Shown here one piece after another: positions 36,088 to 45,609 of a stretch of 64,000 nucleotides of DNA. Under the pieces are notes generated by a model, which saw nothing but the letters and a program-made list of their open reading frames with translations, made no database searches and had not been told where the DNA came from. This DNA comes from CBDCWO01 sp965223405 (GTDB taxonomy: Bacteria; Bacteroidota; Bacteroidia; Chitinophagales; Saprospiraceae): contig CBDCWO010000006.1 of NCBI GenBank assembly GCA_965223405.1, forward strand, positions 6,944,001 through 7,008,000, in the 5' to 3' direction. Positions within the stretch are counted from its first letter, which is position 1, and each line of letters opens with the position of its first letter. Both the position numbers and the translations under genes were made by a program.

Positions 36088-36950
36088 TTTCATTTGAACC
36101 CGAATTATGCACTAGGTAATCTACTGCAATTCGAAATGCCTGCAAATCTGGGCACATAAGCACATTTTGATTCTCAGCGGCTCCACCGTCGGCAGACGAA
36201 GTCGCCTATGGTGAACGAAGTCCGCGGAGCAGTTACAGAAGCTCGTGGACCGTGATAGAGACCACGATTGTAAGTCAAAATGCATCCGGAGTATCCACAT
36301 TTATTGGCCTTTCGAATCTCGTGACAAAACCATTGCATATTTCGAGTTGTATCAATTTAAGGAGCTTCACAAAGTAACTGTATCCTCCATTAATGTTGTA
36401 ATTCGAGCACAAAAGACCAAAGGAAATAGCCCATGTTAATACTAGAAATTGGCTTGCATATCCAGTCGTAAAAGAAAATTAAGAAAATGAGAGAACAGGT
36501 CAATTCCATGCAATCTTTTATCTGACTTGGCCATATGTCGTGCTAGTTATAAACTTCTGCGACCATTTAAATATAAACCACAACAACTTTGTAAACCACA
36601 CGATTTATCACGCAATGGGCATAATAACCATTAGTATGAATTTCGGAGTCATCCCCTTCTCTTTCTGAGAAGAAAATGATCCACTAATGGATAATCTTGG
36701 TTCACACCGGACCATGCTCGTTGACTTCTACGGTGATTCTGCAACACAGGAAACCAATCACTTATAATAATTTACAAAAATCGGTAACGAAACTGATATA
36801 GAATTACACTATCATTAAAACCGGTATTACATCAATCCCATTGCACATGGGTGGTAAATCCATAAGTAGTGGTGACTGAATAACAAAATGTAATGACAGA
36901 ATCACCAAAGTATTTTTCGAGTCAGTAACAAAACCTAAATTTGATATATT
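36088..36950. other. Long intergenic region with a GC-rich repeat-like block
   Basis: 863 bases without a supported gene, the longest gap in the window. A GC-rich block at 36177-36230 (GCTCCACCGTCGGC ... CGCGGAGC) stands out from the AT-rich surroundings and contains two near-copies of ACGAAGTC. Just after it, TCGTGG and CCACGA make a 6-bp stem at 36243-36267. It may be a dispersed repeat or the decayed remains of a gene; codon use in the long frames is not convincing. Confidence 0.45.
36936..36943 (+). promoter_or_regulatory. -7 element (TAAATTTG) immediately upstream of a small gene
   Basis: TAAATTTG is an exact match to TAnnTTTG and ends eight bases before the ATG at 36951. Transcription from it would start at about the start codon, which would give a leaderless message. 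Confidence 0.45.
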
Positions 36951-37283
36951 ATGGCAAGTTTTAAAATTAATAACTATTCCGTTAGAATTTGGTCAAGCAA
37001 GAGAACTACAAACCTCAATCCCGGATCGGCCATGGCTGGGATATATCTTTACGAAGGAACTAAATATCGAGGCTACGCCTATTTTTTTGCAGATGACACA
37101 CCGCTGGCTGCTCCAGTTTATCATTCCAGCTCCGGACGGATATTTGTTCACTACAACTTAGTACAATTCCATGCGATATTGGACATGCTTCGCAATGAAG
37201 ATCCGATATACTTGTACTATCATAGTCCGACTAATGCCGGATTAAACACGGGAAGAGAACCAATTGGTGAAGAGGAGTCCTGA
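36951..37283 (+). CDS. Small protein of unknown function
   Basis: 110 residues, rich in Tyr, Phe and Gly (GIYLYEGTKYRGYAYFFADDTPL, GRIFVHYNLVQFHAILDML), with no signal peptide or membrane helix. The predicted fold is beta-strand rich with a helix near residues 70-82. I do not recognise a family. Codon use resembles the neighbours, and a consensus -7 element sits directly upstream, which supports it as a real gene. It stands isolated between a long intergenic gap and a convergent cyclase gene. Confidence 0.5.
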   Translation: MASFKINNYSVRIWSSKRTTNLNPGSAMAGIYLYEGTKYRGYAYFFADDTPLAAPVYHSSSGRIFVHYNLVQFHAILDMLRNEDPIYLYYHSPTNAGLNTGREPIGEEES

Positions 37284-37752
37284 ATCTATTCCATATTTGT
37301 ATAAGCTTTACTCAAGATTCCATACTCGATGTTCGATATCCAAATATTTTAGTAAAGTGGCGTTGTATCCAGAAAGAAGAATAGTCATGGTGACTTTGTT
37401 CACATCTAGAGCATTTTCAATTATTGAATTTATGCACACCTTTTTACCGAGGCAGGGAATACCAATAACAACATCAGATATTCAGGGGCTGTGCATTCAG
37501 AGATTATTGATGTTGGCTTCGATTTAAGTATCCTCGTAGGTCATTTACCTCCTGGTTATTTGCCATCCAATCATGTAAAATTTGCTATCAAAACTGAAAG
37601 CGAAATCAATCTTCTTTCTATATTATTTTTGATTATTTGGACATTTCTTCCATAATCAAAAAATCCCTGACCGTCTAAATCAAACTTTGCTATGGAAGGC
37701 GAGGTTCATCCTTGTTCAATATCTAATTTTGTAAGGACCAATGTATACCATA
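37284..37752. other. Convergent intergenic region with an AT-rich hairpin
   Basis: 469 bases between two convergent genes. Apart from the hairpin at 37626-37662 I see no feature. A frame overlapping the end of the 110-residue gene (37264-37527) lacks a family match and has poor codon use, so it is not called. Confidence 0.4.
37626..37662. terminator. Bidirectional AT-rich terminator-like hairpin
   Basis: TTTTTGATTAT (37626-37636) and ATAATCAAAAA (37652-37662) form an 11-bp perfect stem around a 15-base loop. T- and A-runs at its two ends would serve as U-tracts in both directions, suiting the convergent genes on either side. Confidence 0.5.
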
Positions 37753-38595
37753 TTAGTCCACATCTGGAACATGAGCAATTATCCTCAGAGGGCCTCCACT
37801 TCCACCCTTAATCTTCATGGGTAATGCAACTACATAGACTCCGGTAATCGGAAGTTGATCAAGGTTTGCAACGTTTTCAAATACGGGAATATTCTTATCA
37901 AACAACAGACGGTGTGTCATAAAATCTGATGATCGTCCGTAATCGATGCTGGGTGTATCCAGGCCTATGGCCTTTATAGAACGATTCTTGATCAGCCATT
38001 CTGCCGCTTCCGGGTGCAATCCGGGAAAATGCAGTAACGCCACCGCAGCCGGACCTCTTTGGTCCGTTCCCAAATACTTTTTACGATCCGGCCAAAAATC
38101 ACCAAATCCTGTTCTTAATAACACAATGGATTCATCGGGTATTCTCCCATAGTTCGATTCCCATTTTTTGAAATCCCTTATTTGTATTTGATAATCGATA
38201 TAATCTTGGACCGAATCAACCACATCAATCACGATCGCCTGACCTGTCAAACTTTCAAGCGGGATTTGATCAACCGTATTCTTATTCTCGGCGAAGTGGA
38301 TGGGAGCGTCAATATGAGTACCCCCATGTTCGGCACTTGAAAACTTAAATGCCGAATAATAATAACCTCCTTCAGTCATCCCTTCGAATACTGTATCAAA
38401 TTGAAATCCATCAGCTGTAGGCCAGTATGGAGTTCGTGACTCAAAGGTATGGCTTAAGTCTACCCATGTTCCTGAAAACAGGAGATCTTCTGAATTTGAT
38501 TTGCATGAAAACACAGTCAAAACAATGGAAAAAAGTCCCAGTATCTTCCAAACACTAGGCAAAAGTCTTGGATCATTTTGTGTTGAACAATTCAT
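37753..38595 (-). CDS. Cyclase/kynurenine formamidase-like lipoprotein
   Basis: 280 residues. The signal ends at a lipobox cysteine (VLTVFSC). The cyclase-family core is clear: WVDLSHTFESRTPYWP at the start, the metal-binding motif EHGGTHIDAPIHF, VLLRTGFGDFWP, IKAIGLDTPSIDYG and the final NLDQLPITGVYVVALPMKIKGGSGGPLRIIA. Family members include bacterial kynurenine formamidase, isatin hydrolase and other amide or ring hydrolases using zinc or manganese. An exported, lipid-anchored form is less common and suggests a role on external compounds. It is divergent from the adenylate cyclase gene, with 152 bases between the two starts. Confidence 0.88.
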   Translation of the reverse strand: MNCSTQNDPRLLPSVWKILGLFSIVLTVFSCKSNSEDLLFSGTWVDLSHTFESRTPYWPTADGFQFDTVFEGMTEGGYYYSAFKFSSAEHGGTHIDAPIHFAENKNTVDQIPLESLTGQAIVIDVVDSVQDYIDYQIQIRDFKKWESNYGRIPDESIVLLRTGFGDFWPDRKKYLGTDQRGPAAVALLHFPGLHPEAAEWLIKNRSIKAIGLDTPSIDYGRSSDFMTHRLLFDKNIPVFENVANLDQLPITGVYVVALPMKIKGGSGGPLRIIAHVPDVD

Positions 38596-38747
38596 AATAT
38601 AAATTTTTCGAATTTAATAAGTTACCTGAATGTTGAGTCCAATTCAAGAATTTCAAGAATATAGCGTAAATAAATTTATAAAATACCATTCAATTCCAAC
38701 CACTTCTGCTTATTCCTTCAAGTTAACCCTTTTTAGTATCTTCAATT

Positions 38748-40808
38748 ATGACTTCCTCAAGCATGGTAAAACGTAGGTTATCCGCCATCCTATTTGCTGA
38801 CATTGTTGGTTACACTGCTATGATGCAAACTGATGAGGTTTCAACGATGTCCCGTTTGCAACGCTACCAGGAAGTCTTAACAGAAAAAGTCGTTGTTAAT
38901 CATGGTGAGATCATAAAAATCTATGGAGACGGTAGCCTTTGTCTTTTTGACTCGGTTCTGAAGGCAGTTGAATGTGCCAAAATGGTACAGGAGACCCTTC
39001 AAAGGGAACCTTCGGTACCCATAAGAATTGGACTTCACCTGGGTGATGTAATCCACCGGCAAAATGATATTTATGGTAATGATATCAATATTGCATCCAG
39101 GATCGAATCCATCGGTGTACCAGGTTCGGTGCTCATGTCAAGAACGGTTTACGATAAAGTTAATAATCAATCCAAATTCAGGTTTAATGACCTTGGGTTT
39201 TTCAACCTTAAGAATGTAAGTGAACCAATGCAAATTTTTGCATTATCAAATCCAGGAATTGTCATCCCTGCGAGAGATCAGATAAAGGATAAATTGGCCA
39301 CTCAAATCTCAACACATCGAAAATGGACCTGGCCAGTGATCACAATAATTCTATTTTTGATGACCACAATAATAATATGGCAATTCATTTTGGGTTCACC
39401 GTCTAGAACAAACACAAGCATCCGATCCATTGCCGTACTTCCATTGGAGAATCAATCTAAGGATCCTGAACTGGATTATTTATGCGAAGGATTTTCTGAG
39501 AATCTTATTAAACAAATAGCTTCACTATCAGAAATCCAAGTTTTGTCCCACTTCTCGTCCTTCACATTACGTGATTCAGTTCACAATCTACCCTACATTA
39601 CAAACTTGTTGCAGGTAGATGCCATTCTGGTAGGACAACTCGCGCAAACATCAGAGGAGTTAAATATTCAGGTTGAATTAATTGCTCGTAATCAGACAAA
39701 TCCGGTTTGGAATGGCCAAAGTATAGGTTCTTTGGAACAAATCGAACAAATGGAAAGAGAACTATCCATTTCACTGTTAAATACTATTGAACCGGACAAT
39801 ACCAAAAATGAAGTGACCGAAAAATTGATTGATCCCAAAGCATTCCGACACTATCTTCAAGGCCGATTCTTGAGTTATGGCTCATCCCAAAAAGAGCAAG
39901 ACCTGGCGATAGAACACTTCCATAAGGCCATCCAATTAGAACCAGACTACGCATTGGCCTATGCTGCATTGGCCAATCAAAAATTTGGCCAAGCCCGTTT
40001 TTCAAACACTTCGAGAGAAGAGATCATGTATGAGGCCCAGAATGCTATCAAAAAGGCTAAAGAAAAAGATCCGAATCTTCCTGAAGCGCATTTAGCCCAA
40101 GCCAATATTCACTTTTTTTATGATTTTGATTGGGTAAAAGCCGAAAGGTCGTTTCGGAAAGCGGTAGCGCTAGATCCTGAAAACTCCACTATTTATGCCG
40201 ATTTTGCTTTTTTTCAAAGTGCAATGAATCGATACGAAGAAGCACTCCTTTTGGCAGAAAAGGCCATTGCCCTGGATCCGATATCCATCTCCGCGATGCA
40301 TATAGTGGCCTGGACTAATTTATATATTGATCCGGATCAAGCAATTCTGGAGTTTTCGGAAATAATCGAGCTTCATCCCAATTGGATTTGGGGATATCTT
40401 AAAAAAGCGTTAGCTCAGGTTCTGGTAGGTGATTGCGATGCTGCATTGGAATCTTTAATTGAGGTAGAACAGCGAAAGGGTTCTTGGGGAGGTGAATTGC
40501 TGGAATCCTATCTTGCGATTCTATATAAAAAGTGCGGTCAGGACCACAAAGCCCAATTAAAAAAGACAGAAGTATTGGATTATGCAAAATCTAATGGGGT
40601 ATCTGATCCACTCAACATTGCGATATTATATGGAGGAACCGGAGATTTGGATAACATGATAGATTGGGCCAACAAATGTATAGCGGAAAAGTCTACCAAT
40701 ACTGCAGTGATGCAGCTTGTAAAAGATTTGGATCTATTTTATAACGACCCTTTTGACGATCCTCGTTATAAAAATTTATTAGTCGATATGAAATTTCCAA
40801 ACAATTGA
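38748..40808 (+). CDS. Class III adenylate cyclase with TolB-like and TPR domains
   Basis: 686 residues. The cyclase catalytic domain (residues 10-165) has both metal-binding Asp (Asp18 in FADIVGYT, Asp61 in YGDGSLCLF), the adenine-selecting Lys57, and the transition-state Asn114 and Arg118 (NDINIASRIE), so it should be active. A membrane helix at 193-215 leads to a periplasmic or cytosolic TolB-like segment (RSIAVLPLENQSKDPELDYLCEGFSENL) and about six TPR repeats (YALAYAALANQKFGQA, LPEAHLAQANIHFF, ALDPENSTIYADFAF). It may make cAMP in response to a protein partner. Codon use matches the neighbours; it is not in an operon. Confidence 0.85.
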   Translation: MTSSSMVKRRLSAILFADIVGYTAMMQTDEVSTMSRLQRYQEVLTEKVVVNHGEIIKIYGDGSLCLFDSVLKAVECAKMVQETLQREPSVPIRIGLHLGDVIHRQNDIYGNDINIASRIESIGVPGSVLMSRTVYDKVNNQSKFRFNDLGFFNLKNVSEPMQIFALSNPGIVIPARDQIKDKLATQISTHRKWTWPVITIILFLMTTIIIWQFILGSPSRTNTSIRSIAVLPLENQSKDPELDYLCEGFSENLIKQIASLSEIQVLSHFSSFTLRDSVHNLPYITNLLQVDAILVGQLAQTSEELNIQVELIARNQTNPVWNGQSIGSLEQIEQMERELSISLLNTIEPDNTKNEVTEKLIDPKAFRHYLQGRFLSYGSSQKEQDLAIEHFHKAIQLEPDYALAYAALANQKFGQARFSNTSREEIMYEAQNAIKKAKEKDPNLPEAHLAQANIHFFYDFDWVKAERSFRKAVALDPENSTIYADFAFFQSAMNRYEEALLLAEKAIALDPISISAMHIVAWTNLYIDPDQAILEFSEIIELHPNWIWGYLKKALAQVLVGDCDAALESLIEVEQRKGSWGGELLESYLAILYKKCGQDHKAQLKKTEVLDYAKSNGVSDPLNIAILYGGTGDLDNMIDWANKCIAEKSTNTAVMQLVKDLDLFYNDPFDDPRYKNLLVDMKFPNN

Positions 40809-40967
40809 GAGTTATCTCATTCCAATATTTTAAGCTCATACCGAAAACTGAATTTGGGTTTCATTTTGATTTGTGGAGAAAAGTTTCAACGTAATTTTCT
40901 GAAATATTTAAATTAATTTTCAGTTTCTACTTCAACATCCTATTTTCACAGTGATATCTCCATCCAA

Positions 40968-40975
40968 TATATTTG
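40968..40975 (+). promoter_or_regulatory. -7 element (TATATTTG) of the SGNH/propeller/cytochrome gene
   Basis: TATATTTG is an exact TAnnTTTG match, 11 bases before the ATG at 40986, with TTTC at 40944-40947 at the usual 20-base spacing for a -33 element. Confidence 0.55.
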
Positions 40976-40985
40976 AATTAGTCTT

Positions 40986-43900
40986 ATGCATCTTTTGAAT
41001 AATAATCCCAAATACTTCCTGCCTTTATTATTTTCGACTATACTTTTACTTACGGCATGTGATCCGAACCCAGGAAAATCTTTGCACTTGGCTCAAAATA
41101 TGAATATCGTCCTGGTGGGCAATAATCTGTGTTCACGGATGATGAATTTCGGATATTTCGAAACAGAAATGCAGGTTAGATATCCGGACAGCCTTTTGGT
41201 AATTCGAAATATGTGTGATGGGGGAAATACTCCAGGATTTCGACCCCATTCTTCCAGAAAATCGCCCTGGGCTTTTCCTGGAGCAGATCAATTCCAAACC
41301 GATTTAGCTAATAAATCAGGTAGTACCGGTCATTTCATGTCACCGGATGAATGGTTAACCCATTTGAAGGCTGATGTGATTATCGCATTCTTTGGATATA
41401 ATGAGTCTTTTCAGGGTCTGGTAGGTCTTGAAAACTACAAATCGGAATTCACTGCTTTTATCCAACATAGTTTAAAACAAAATTACAATGGTGTCGAACC
41501 ACCCCAGTTGGCTGTAGTATCTCCAATTGCTTTTGAAGACTTATCAGCGAAGATGGATTTACCTAATGGAATCCAGGAAAACATAAATCTGAAGATGTAT
41601 TCGGAGGCAATGCAGGAAATTGCCGATTCGATGAATGTACTATTTGTTGATGCATTCTCTGCGTCTAAAGAATGGTATGAGCATGAGGACGCGGATCTCA
41701 CTGCTGATGGATTTCAATTGAATGATCTTGGCAACCAAAAATTTGCTAAACTATTAGCTGATCGGGTTTTTAGCTCTAGGTCCAAACAGGTACTAAAAAA
41801 TGCATCGAATGTAGTCGAAGCGGTAAGAGAAAAAAACTGGTTTTGGCACAATGACTTTAAAATACCAAATGGAGTTCACGCCTATGGAAGGAGATACAAA
41901 CCTTTTGGTCCCGATAATTATCCGGAAGAAATAGAGAAGATCCGGGAAATGACCCTGATTAGAGATTCGGCAATTTGGGCTGCAGCTAAAGGTGAAGAAT
42001 TTGATCTTGAGGCCGCAGATCAAAAAACCCGGGTTCTTCCCAAGGTTGAAACCAATTACACTGAAAGCTATAAAAATGGCGATCCCGGATATTTGTACGG
42101 AGACGAATCTTTAGCAAAAATAAGTGTGGCTAACGGCTATAAAGTAGAGCTCTTCGCATCCGAAAAGGAATTCAATGATTTGGCCAACCCGGTACAACTT
42201 TCATTTGACAATCGAGGTAGGCTTTGGGTAGGTGTTATGCCCAGTTACCCGCATTATAAACCCGGTGATCAAAAACCCAACGATAAATTGATCATATTGG
42301 AAGATAAAAATCAAGACGGTAAGGCAGATAGTCAAATTATATTTGCAGACAACCTTCACCTCGTGCAAGGTTTTGAATTTGCTCCTGAAGGGGTATATGT
42401 TTCTCAGGGAACCAACCTGGTATTACTCCAAGATACGGATGGAGATGACCGGGCAGACGTAAAGGAAATTATTCTCAGCGGTTTTGATGATCACGATACG
42501 CACCATGCATTTAGTGCTTTTTGTGCTGATCCATCCGGAGCAATTTATATGGGTGAGGGAACTTTCCATCATTCCAATATTGAAACTGCATATGGACCGG
42601 TTCGAGGAACGAATGGAGGATTTTTTCGCTATAATCCTCAAAGACGTCATCTGGAAAGAACTGCCCAGTTGCCAATTCCCAACCCTTGGGGTATAGCTTT
42701 TGATGATTGGGGGCAAAATTTCTTTCTACATACGTCAGGTCCTAATATGACATGGATGCTGCCCGGAACCATTAAACCCAAATATGGTGAGGCATCTCCA
42801 AATGGCGAAAACCTTATCCAACATGAACACAGGGTGCGCCCCACTTCGGGACTGGAGATCCTATCCAGTAGTCACTTTCCGGATGAAGTCCAGGGAGACA
42901 TTTTACTCTGTAACACCATCGGGTTCTTGGGCATCAAACAACACAAAATAGTAGATGATCCGGAGTCAGCAGGTTATCTGAGTACTTTTCGTAAGGACCT
43001 CCTTTCTTCAACCGATAAAAATTTTCGTCCGGTTGATCTTGAATTTGCCCCGGATGGATCGTTGTATATAGTTGATTGGCACAACGTGTTGATCGGTCAT
43101 ATGCAGCACAATGCCCGAGATCCATTGCGTGATCATGTCCATGGGAGGATCTACCGCATCACCTATCCCTCCAGACCGCTGGTTAAGCCTGCAAAAATTG
43201 ATGGAGCCACTATTGAAGAACTCCTCGATAATTTAAAACTTCCAGAATACCGAACCCGTTATCGCAGTCGAAGAGAGTTAAGAGCGAAGAATTCCTCTGA
43301 GGTCATTCAAAAATTAAAAACATGGCTGGAGACTCAGGATGCCAGTAACCCCAATTATGAACATCATAGATTAGAAGCACTATGGGTAACCTGGGGATTA
43401 AACAAAATAAATCAATCTTTACTCCGAGAATTACTGTCCTCATATGATTTCAGGGTGCGAGCAGCAGCGGTGAGGGTTTTACGCTATGGTGGTCATCAAA
43501 TTGACAATCAGCCTGAGTTGTTAATGGCTGCTGCCCAGGATGAACACCCGAGAGTTCGGCTGGAAGCTATGGTGGCTGCCACCTGGTTAGATAATGAAAT
43601 TGGATTGCCTATTGTCCTGGAAATCGGCAAACAGAAACTGGATAAATGGATGGAAAAACCCTATTTAACCGCTTTAGATCGTTTAGTAGGAAATCAAACT
43701 AAAAAAATGGAGCCCGAAGATATCGTAATTGATTTAAAGGGTGATGATCGCGACGCGTATATAAAAGGAAAGGAAATATATGAAGAAGAGGGTTACTGCA
43801 TAACGTGTCACCAGGCCGATGGAAATGGTCTTCCTGCTTCAGGATTTCCTCCCTTAAAAAATTCTCTATGGGTAGGAGGAGAAGATATGGCCAGCAAAGA

Positions 43901-44168
43901 ACGGCTGATTAAATTGACATTAAAAGGACTCCTCGGCCCGATCGAAGTAAACGGAGTAAAATATCCCGGACAGGTTCCAATGACTCCTTTCGAAGGACTA
44001 TTGGATGACGTAGAAATTGCCGCAGTATTGACCTTTATCAGGCATGAATATGCCGGGTCTTCAGCAATTTCTCCCCTTACTGTAAAACAAGTACATGAAG
44101 CCATAAAGGACAAAAAAGGCTTTTATTCACCTGAAGAATTGTTGAAAATTCATCCGTTAACACAATAA
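40986..44168 (+). CDS. Large lipoprotein: SGNH-like, PQQ-type propeller, HEAT repeats and cytochrome c
   Basis: 1,060 residues. The lipoprotein signal ends near FSTILLLTAC. An SGNH/GDSL-like domain (residues about 35-270) starts with IVLVGNNLCSRM, where the usual nucleophile Ser of the GDS motif is not present, and ends GFQLNDLGNQKFAKLL. A six-bladed propeller of the TIGR02604 membrane-bound dehydrogenase type follows (YKVELFASEKEFNDLANP, GRLWVGVMPSYPHYKPGDQ). HEAT-like helices span about 740-900, and a cytochrome c domain carries CITCH near residues 938-942. The combination resembles Planctomycetes/Verrucomicrobia haem dehydrogenases. It may oxidise a sugar or polysaccharide-derived compound, passing electrons to cytochrome c; that role is inferred from the architecture. 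Confidence 0.78.
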   Translation: MHLLNNNPKYFLPLLFSTILLLTACDPNPGKSLHLAQNMNIVLVGNNLCSRMMNFGYFETEMQVRYPDSLLVIRNMCDGGNTPGFRPHSSRKSPWAFPGADQFQTDLANKSGSTGHFMSPDEWLTHLKADVIIAFFGYNESFQGLVGLENYKSEFTAFIQHSLKQNYNGVEPPQLAVVSPIAFEDLSAKMDLPNGIQENINLKMYSEAMQEIADSMNVLFVDAFSASKEWYEHEDADLTADGFQLNDLGNQKFAKLLADRVFSSRSKQVLKNASNVVEAVREKNWFWHNDFKIPNGVHAYGRRYKPFGPDNYPEEIEKIREMTLIRDSAIWAAAKGEEFDLEAADQKTRVLPKVETNYTESYKNGDPGYLYGDESLAKISVANGYKVELFASEKEFNDLANPVQLSFDNRGRLWVGVMPSYPHYKPGDQKPNDKLIILEDKNQDGKADSQIIFADNLHLVQGFEFAPEGVYVSQGTNLVLLQDTDGDDRADVKEIILSGFDDHDTHHAFSAFCADPSGAIYMGEGTFHHSNIETAYGPVRGTNGGFFRYNPQRRHLERTAQLPIPNPWGIAFDDWGQNFFLHTSGPNMTWMLPGTIKPKYGEASPNGENLIQHEHRVRPTSGLEILSSSHFPDEVQGDILLCNTIGFLGIKQHKIVDDPESAGYLSTFRKDLLSSTDKNFRPVDLEFAPDGSLYIVDWHNVLIGHMQHNARDPLRDHVHGRIYRITYPSRPLVKPAKIDGATIEELLDNLKLPEYRTRYRSRRELRAKNSSEVIQKLKTWLETQDASNPNYEHHRLEALWVTWGLNKINQSLLRELLSSYDFRVRAAAVRVLRYGGHQIDNQPELLMAAAQDEHPRVRLEAMVAATWLDNEIGLPIVLEIGKQKLDKWMEKPYLTALDRLVGNQTKKMEPEDIVIDLKGDDRDAYIKGKEIYEEEGYCITCHQADGNGLPASGFPPLKNSLWVGGEDMASKERLIKLTLKGLLGPIEVNGVKYPGQVPMTPFEGLLDDVEIAAVLTFIRHEYAGSSAISPLTVKQVHEAIKDKKGFYSPEELLKIHPLTQ

Positions 44169-44373
44169 TTGGATCCTTTAATTAATCCAATCTATTAAAG
44201 TAATTTAACAACAAGAATTACCATAATCAATCTGTTATAATCCTGGATTGCTTTTATCCATTTTAGCTTAAGTAATGTGATGAATCAGCGGAATACTTAA
44301 AAATTAATTCATAATGGAATCCTGTTGACCATTTATTTGTTTGATTCATTCGGAGAATCATCTTTTTCACAGC

Positions 44374-45453
44374 ATGGTCAAACAATTACGGGTAGTACTA
44401 ATTCTCACTTTGATGGTTATTACTATAACAACCAAAGGTCAATTGATCACCAATGGTGATATGGAGATCGGTGATGGAGGGTTGAAGTCGGTTCCTAATG
44501 GTTGGGAAGTAATTTCTGGCACCCCGGACCATTGCGATAGTGGGCCGAATACCTGCAGCCCTCTAAGCTACAAAATCCCCCAACCTTCACCTCAAGGTGG
44601 TAAATGGGTTCGTTTTTTTCATGGTAATGTGTTACAAGGCCTGAACAATGAGGTATTTGGTCAAACCTTAACATCTCCCCTGGTCGTTGGGCAGTCCTAT
44701 ACGTTATCATTTTATGCTGCTTATTCCAGAGCCAATCAAAATGCCACCGCTACCACCGCAAGTATCGTGGCAGGTTTGAGCAAAGGCAAGCCCTCAGGTG
44801 TCGGGCCATTTTTACAAGACACACTACTACTCCAATTGGAAGACCAGTGGACTTGTCATTCATATACATTTACAGCCACGGACAATTATGATTTCATCAG
44901 TTTTGGAAAATTAGAAATCGAGCTTAACAATGCATGTTATATTGATCAGGTACAATTGGAAAAAAGTCTTTCTCTTGAATTAGGTTCTGATACCACGCTA
45001 TGTTTGGAAGAAGCATTGCAATTATCAGCAAGTAATCCGGGAGCTACCTATCTGTGGAGTGATCAATCCCAGAGTTCTTCCTTATATGTATTGCACTCCG
45101 GAACCTATTGGGTAGAGGTGGAAAGGGGATGTGAAATCCTTACCGATACCATTGAGGTTCTATTTCGTAATTGTAATTGTTCATTTTATGTTCCCAATAT
45201 TTTTACGCCTAATGGAGACCACCATAACGATCAGTTTTCACCGGTTTTCAATTGTCAGGTTAATGATTACCGACTAATGATATTTGATCGGTGGGGAAAT
45301 AATGTTTTCCATAGTAATAAACCCAACGAATCCTGGGACGGAAATTTTCGAAATCTAGCGATGCCCAATGGAGTATACATTTATCAACTTATGTATTCCT
45401 ATGAAGGACAATCTCCAATATTCCAATATGGAAGTGTGCAAGTAATAAGGTAA
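44374..45453 (+). CDS. T9SS type B surface protein (gliding motility-associated C-terminal domain)
   Basis: 359 residues from the ATG at 44374, which begins a good signal peptide (LRVVLILTLMVITITTKGQ); the upstream TTG gives a longer but implausible start. The N-terminal part is a lectin-like beta-sandwich (LITNGDMEIGDGGLKSVPNGWE, WTCHSYTFTATDNYDFISFG). A second short domain (LGSDTTLCLEEALQLSASNPGATYLW) is typical of gliding/adhesin proteins. The end is the type B sorting domain (FYVPNIFTPNGDHHNDQFSP, DRWGNNVFHSNKPNESWDG). It is therefore predicted to be secreted by the type IX system to the cell surface. Function beyond adhesion is unknown. Confidence 0.85.
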   Translation: MVKQLRVVLILTLMVITITTKGQLITNGDMEIGDGGLKSVPNGWEVISGTPDHCDSGPNTCSPLSYKIPQPSPQGGKWVRFFHGNVLQGLNNEVFGQTLTSPLVVGQSYTLSFYAAYSRANQNATATTASIVAGLSKGKPSGVGPFLQDTLLLQLEDQWTCHSYTFTATDNYDFISFGKLEIELNNACYIDQVQLEKSLSLELGSDTTLCLEEALQLSASNPGATYLWSDQSQSSSLYVLHSGTYWVEVERGCEILTDTIEVLFRNCNCSFYVPNIFTPNGDHHNDQFSPVFNCQVNDYRLMIFDRWGNNVFHSNKPNESWDGNFRNLAMPNGVYIYQLMYSYEGQSPIFQYGSVQVIR

Positions 45454-45557
45454 GCGGCTTATCCCCACCGTAAGTTTATTTTTAATTCTAAGGGTGAAAT
45501 ATCACATCAATTTTACAACCTTCACCCCAAATTATACAACTTAGTAATTGGATTTAA

Positions 45558-45565
45558 TACCTTTG
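45558..45565 (+). promoter_or_regulatory. -7 element (TACCTTTG) of the RND efflux operon
   Basis: TACCTTTG is an exact TAnnTTTG match, 45 bases before the ATG at 45610. The -33 region has no clear TTTG at the usual spacing, so a regulator may assist. Confidence 0.5.
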
Positions 45566-45609
45566 TTTATTACTCCCAATATTTCTGTAGCGAATGATTC
45601 ATGTAAATT

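Noticed and set aside
36245..36439. 64-codon plus-strand frame in the 863-base gap
   Set aside because: Composition and codon use are not convincing, and it overlaps the hairpin and GC-rich block.
37264..37527. 87-codon plus-strand frame overlapping the end of the 110-residue gene
   Set aside because: Starts inside another gene, has no family match and codon use unlike its neighbours.
44168..44191. ATTGGAT / ATCCAAT hairpin at the stop of the SGNH/cytochrome gene
   Set aside because: The stem is short and lacks a T-run, so a terminator call is not justified.
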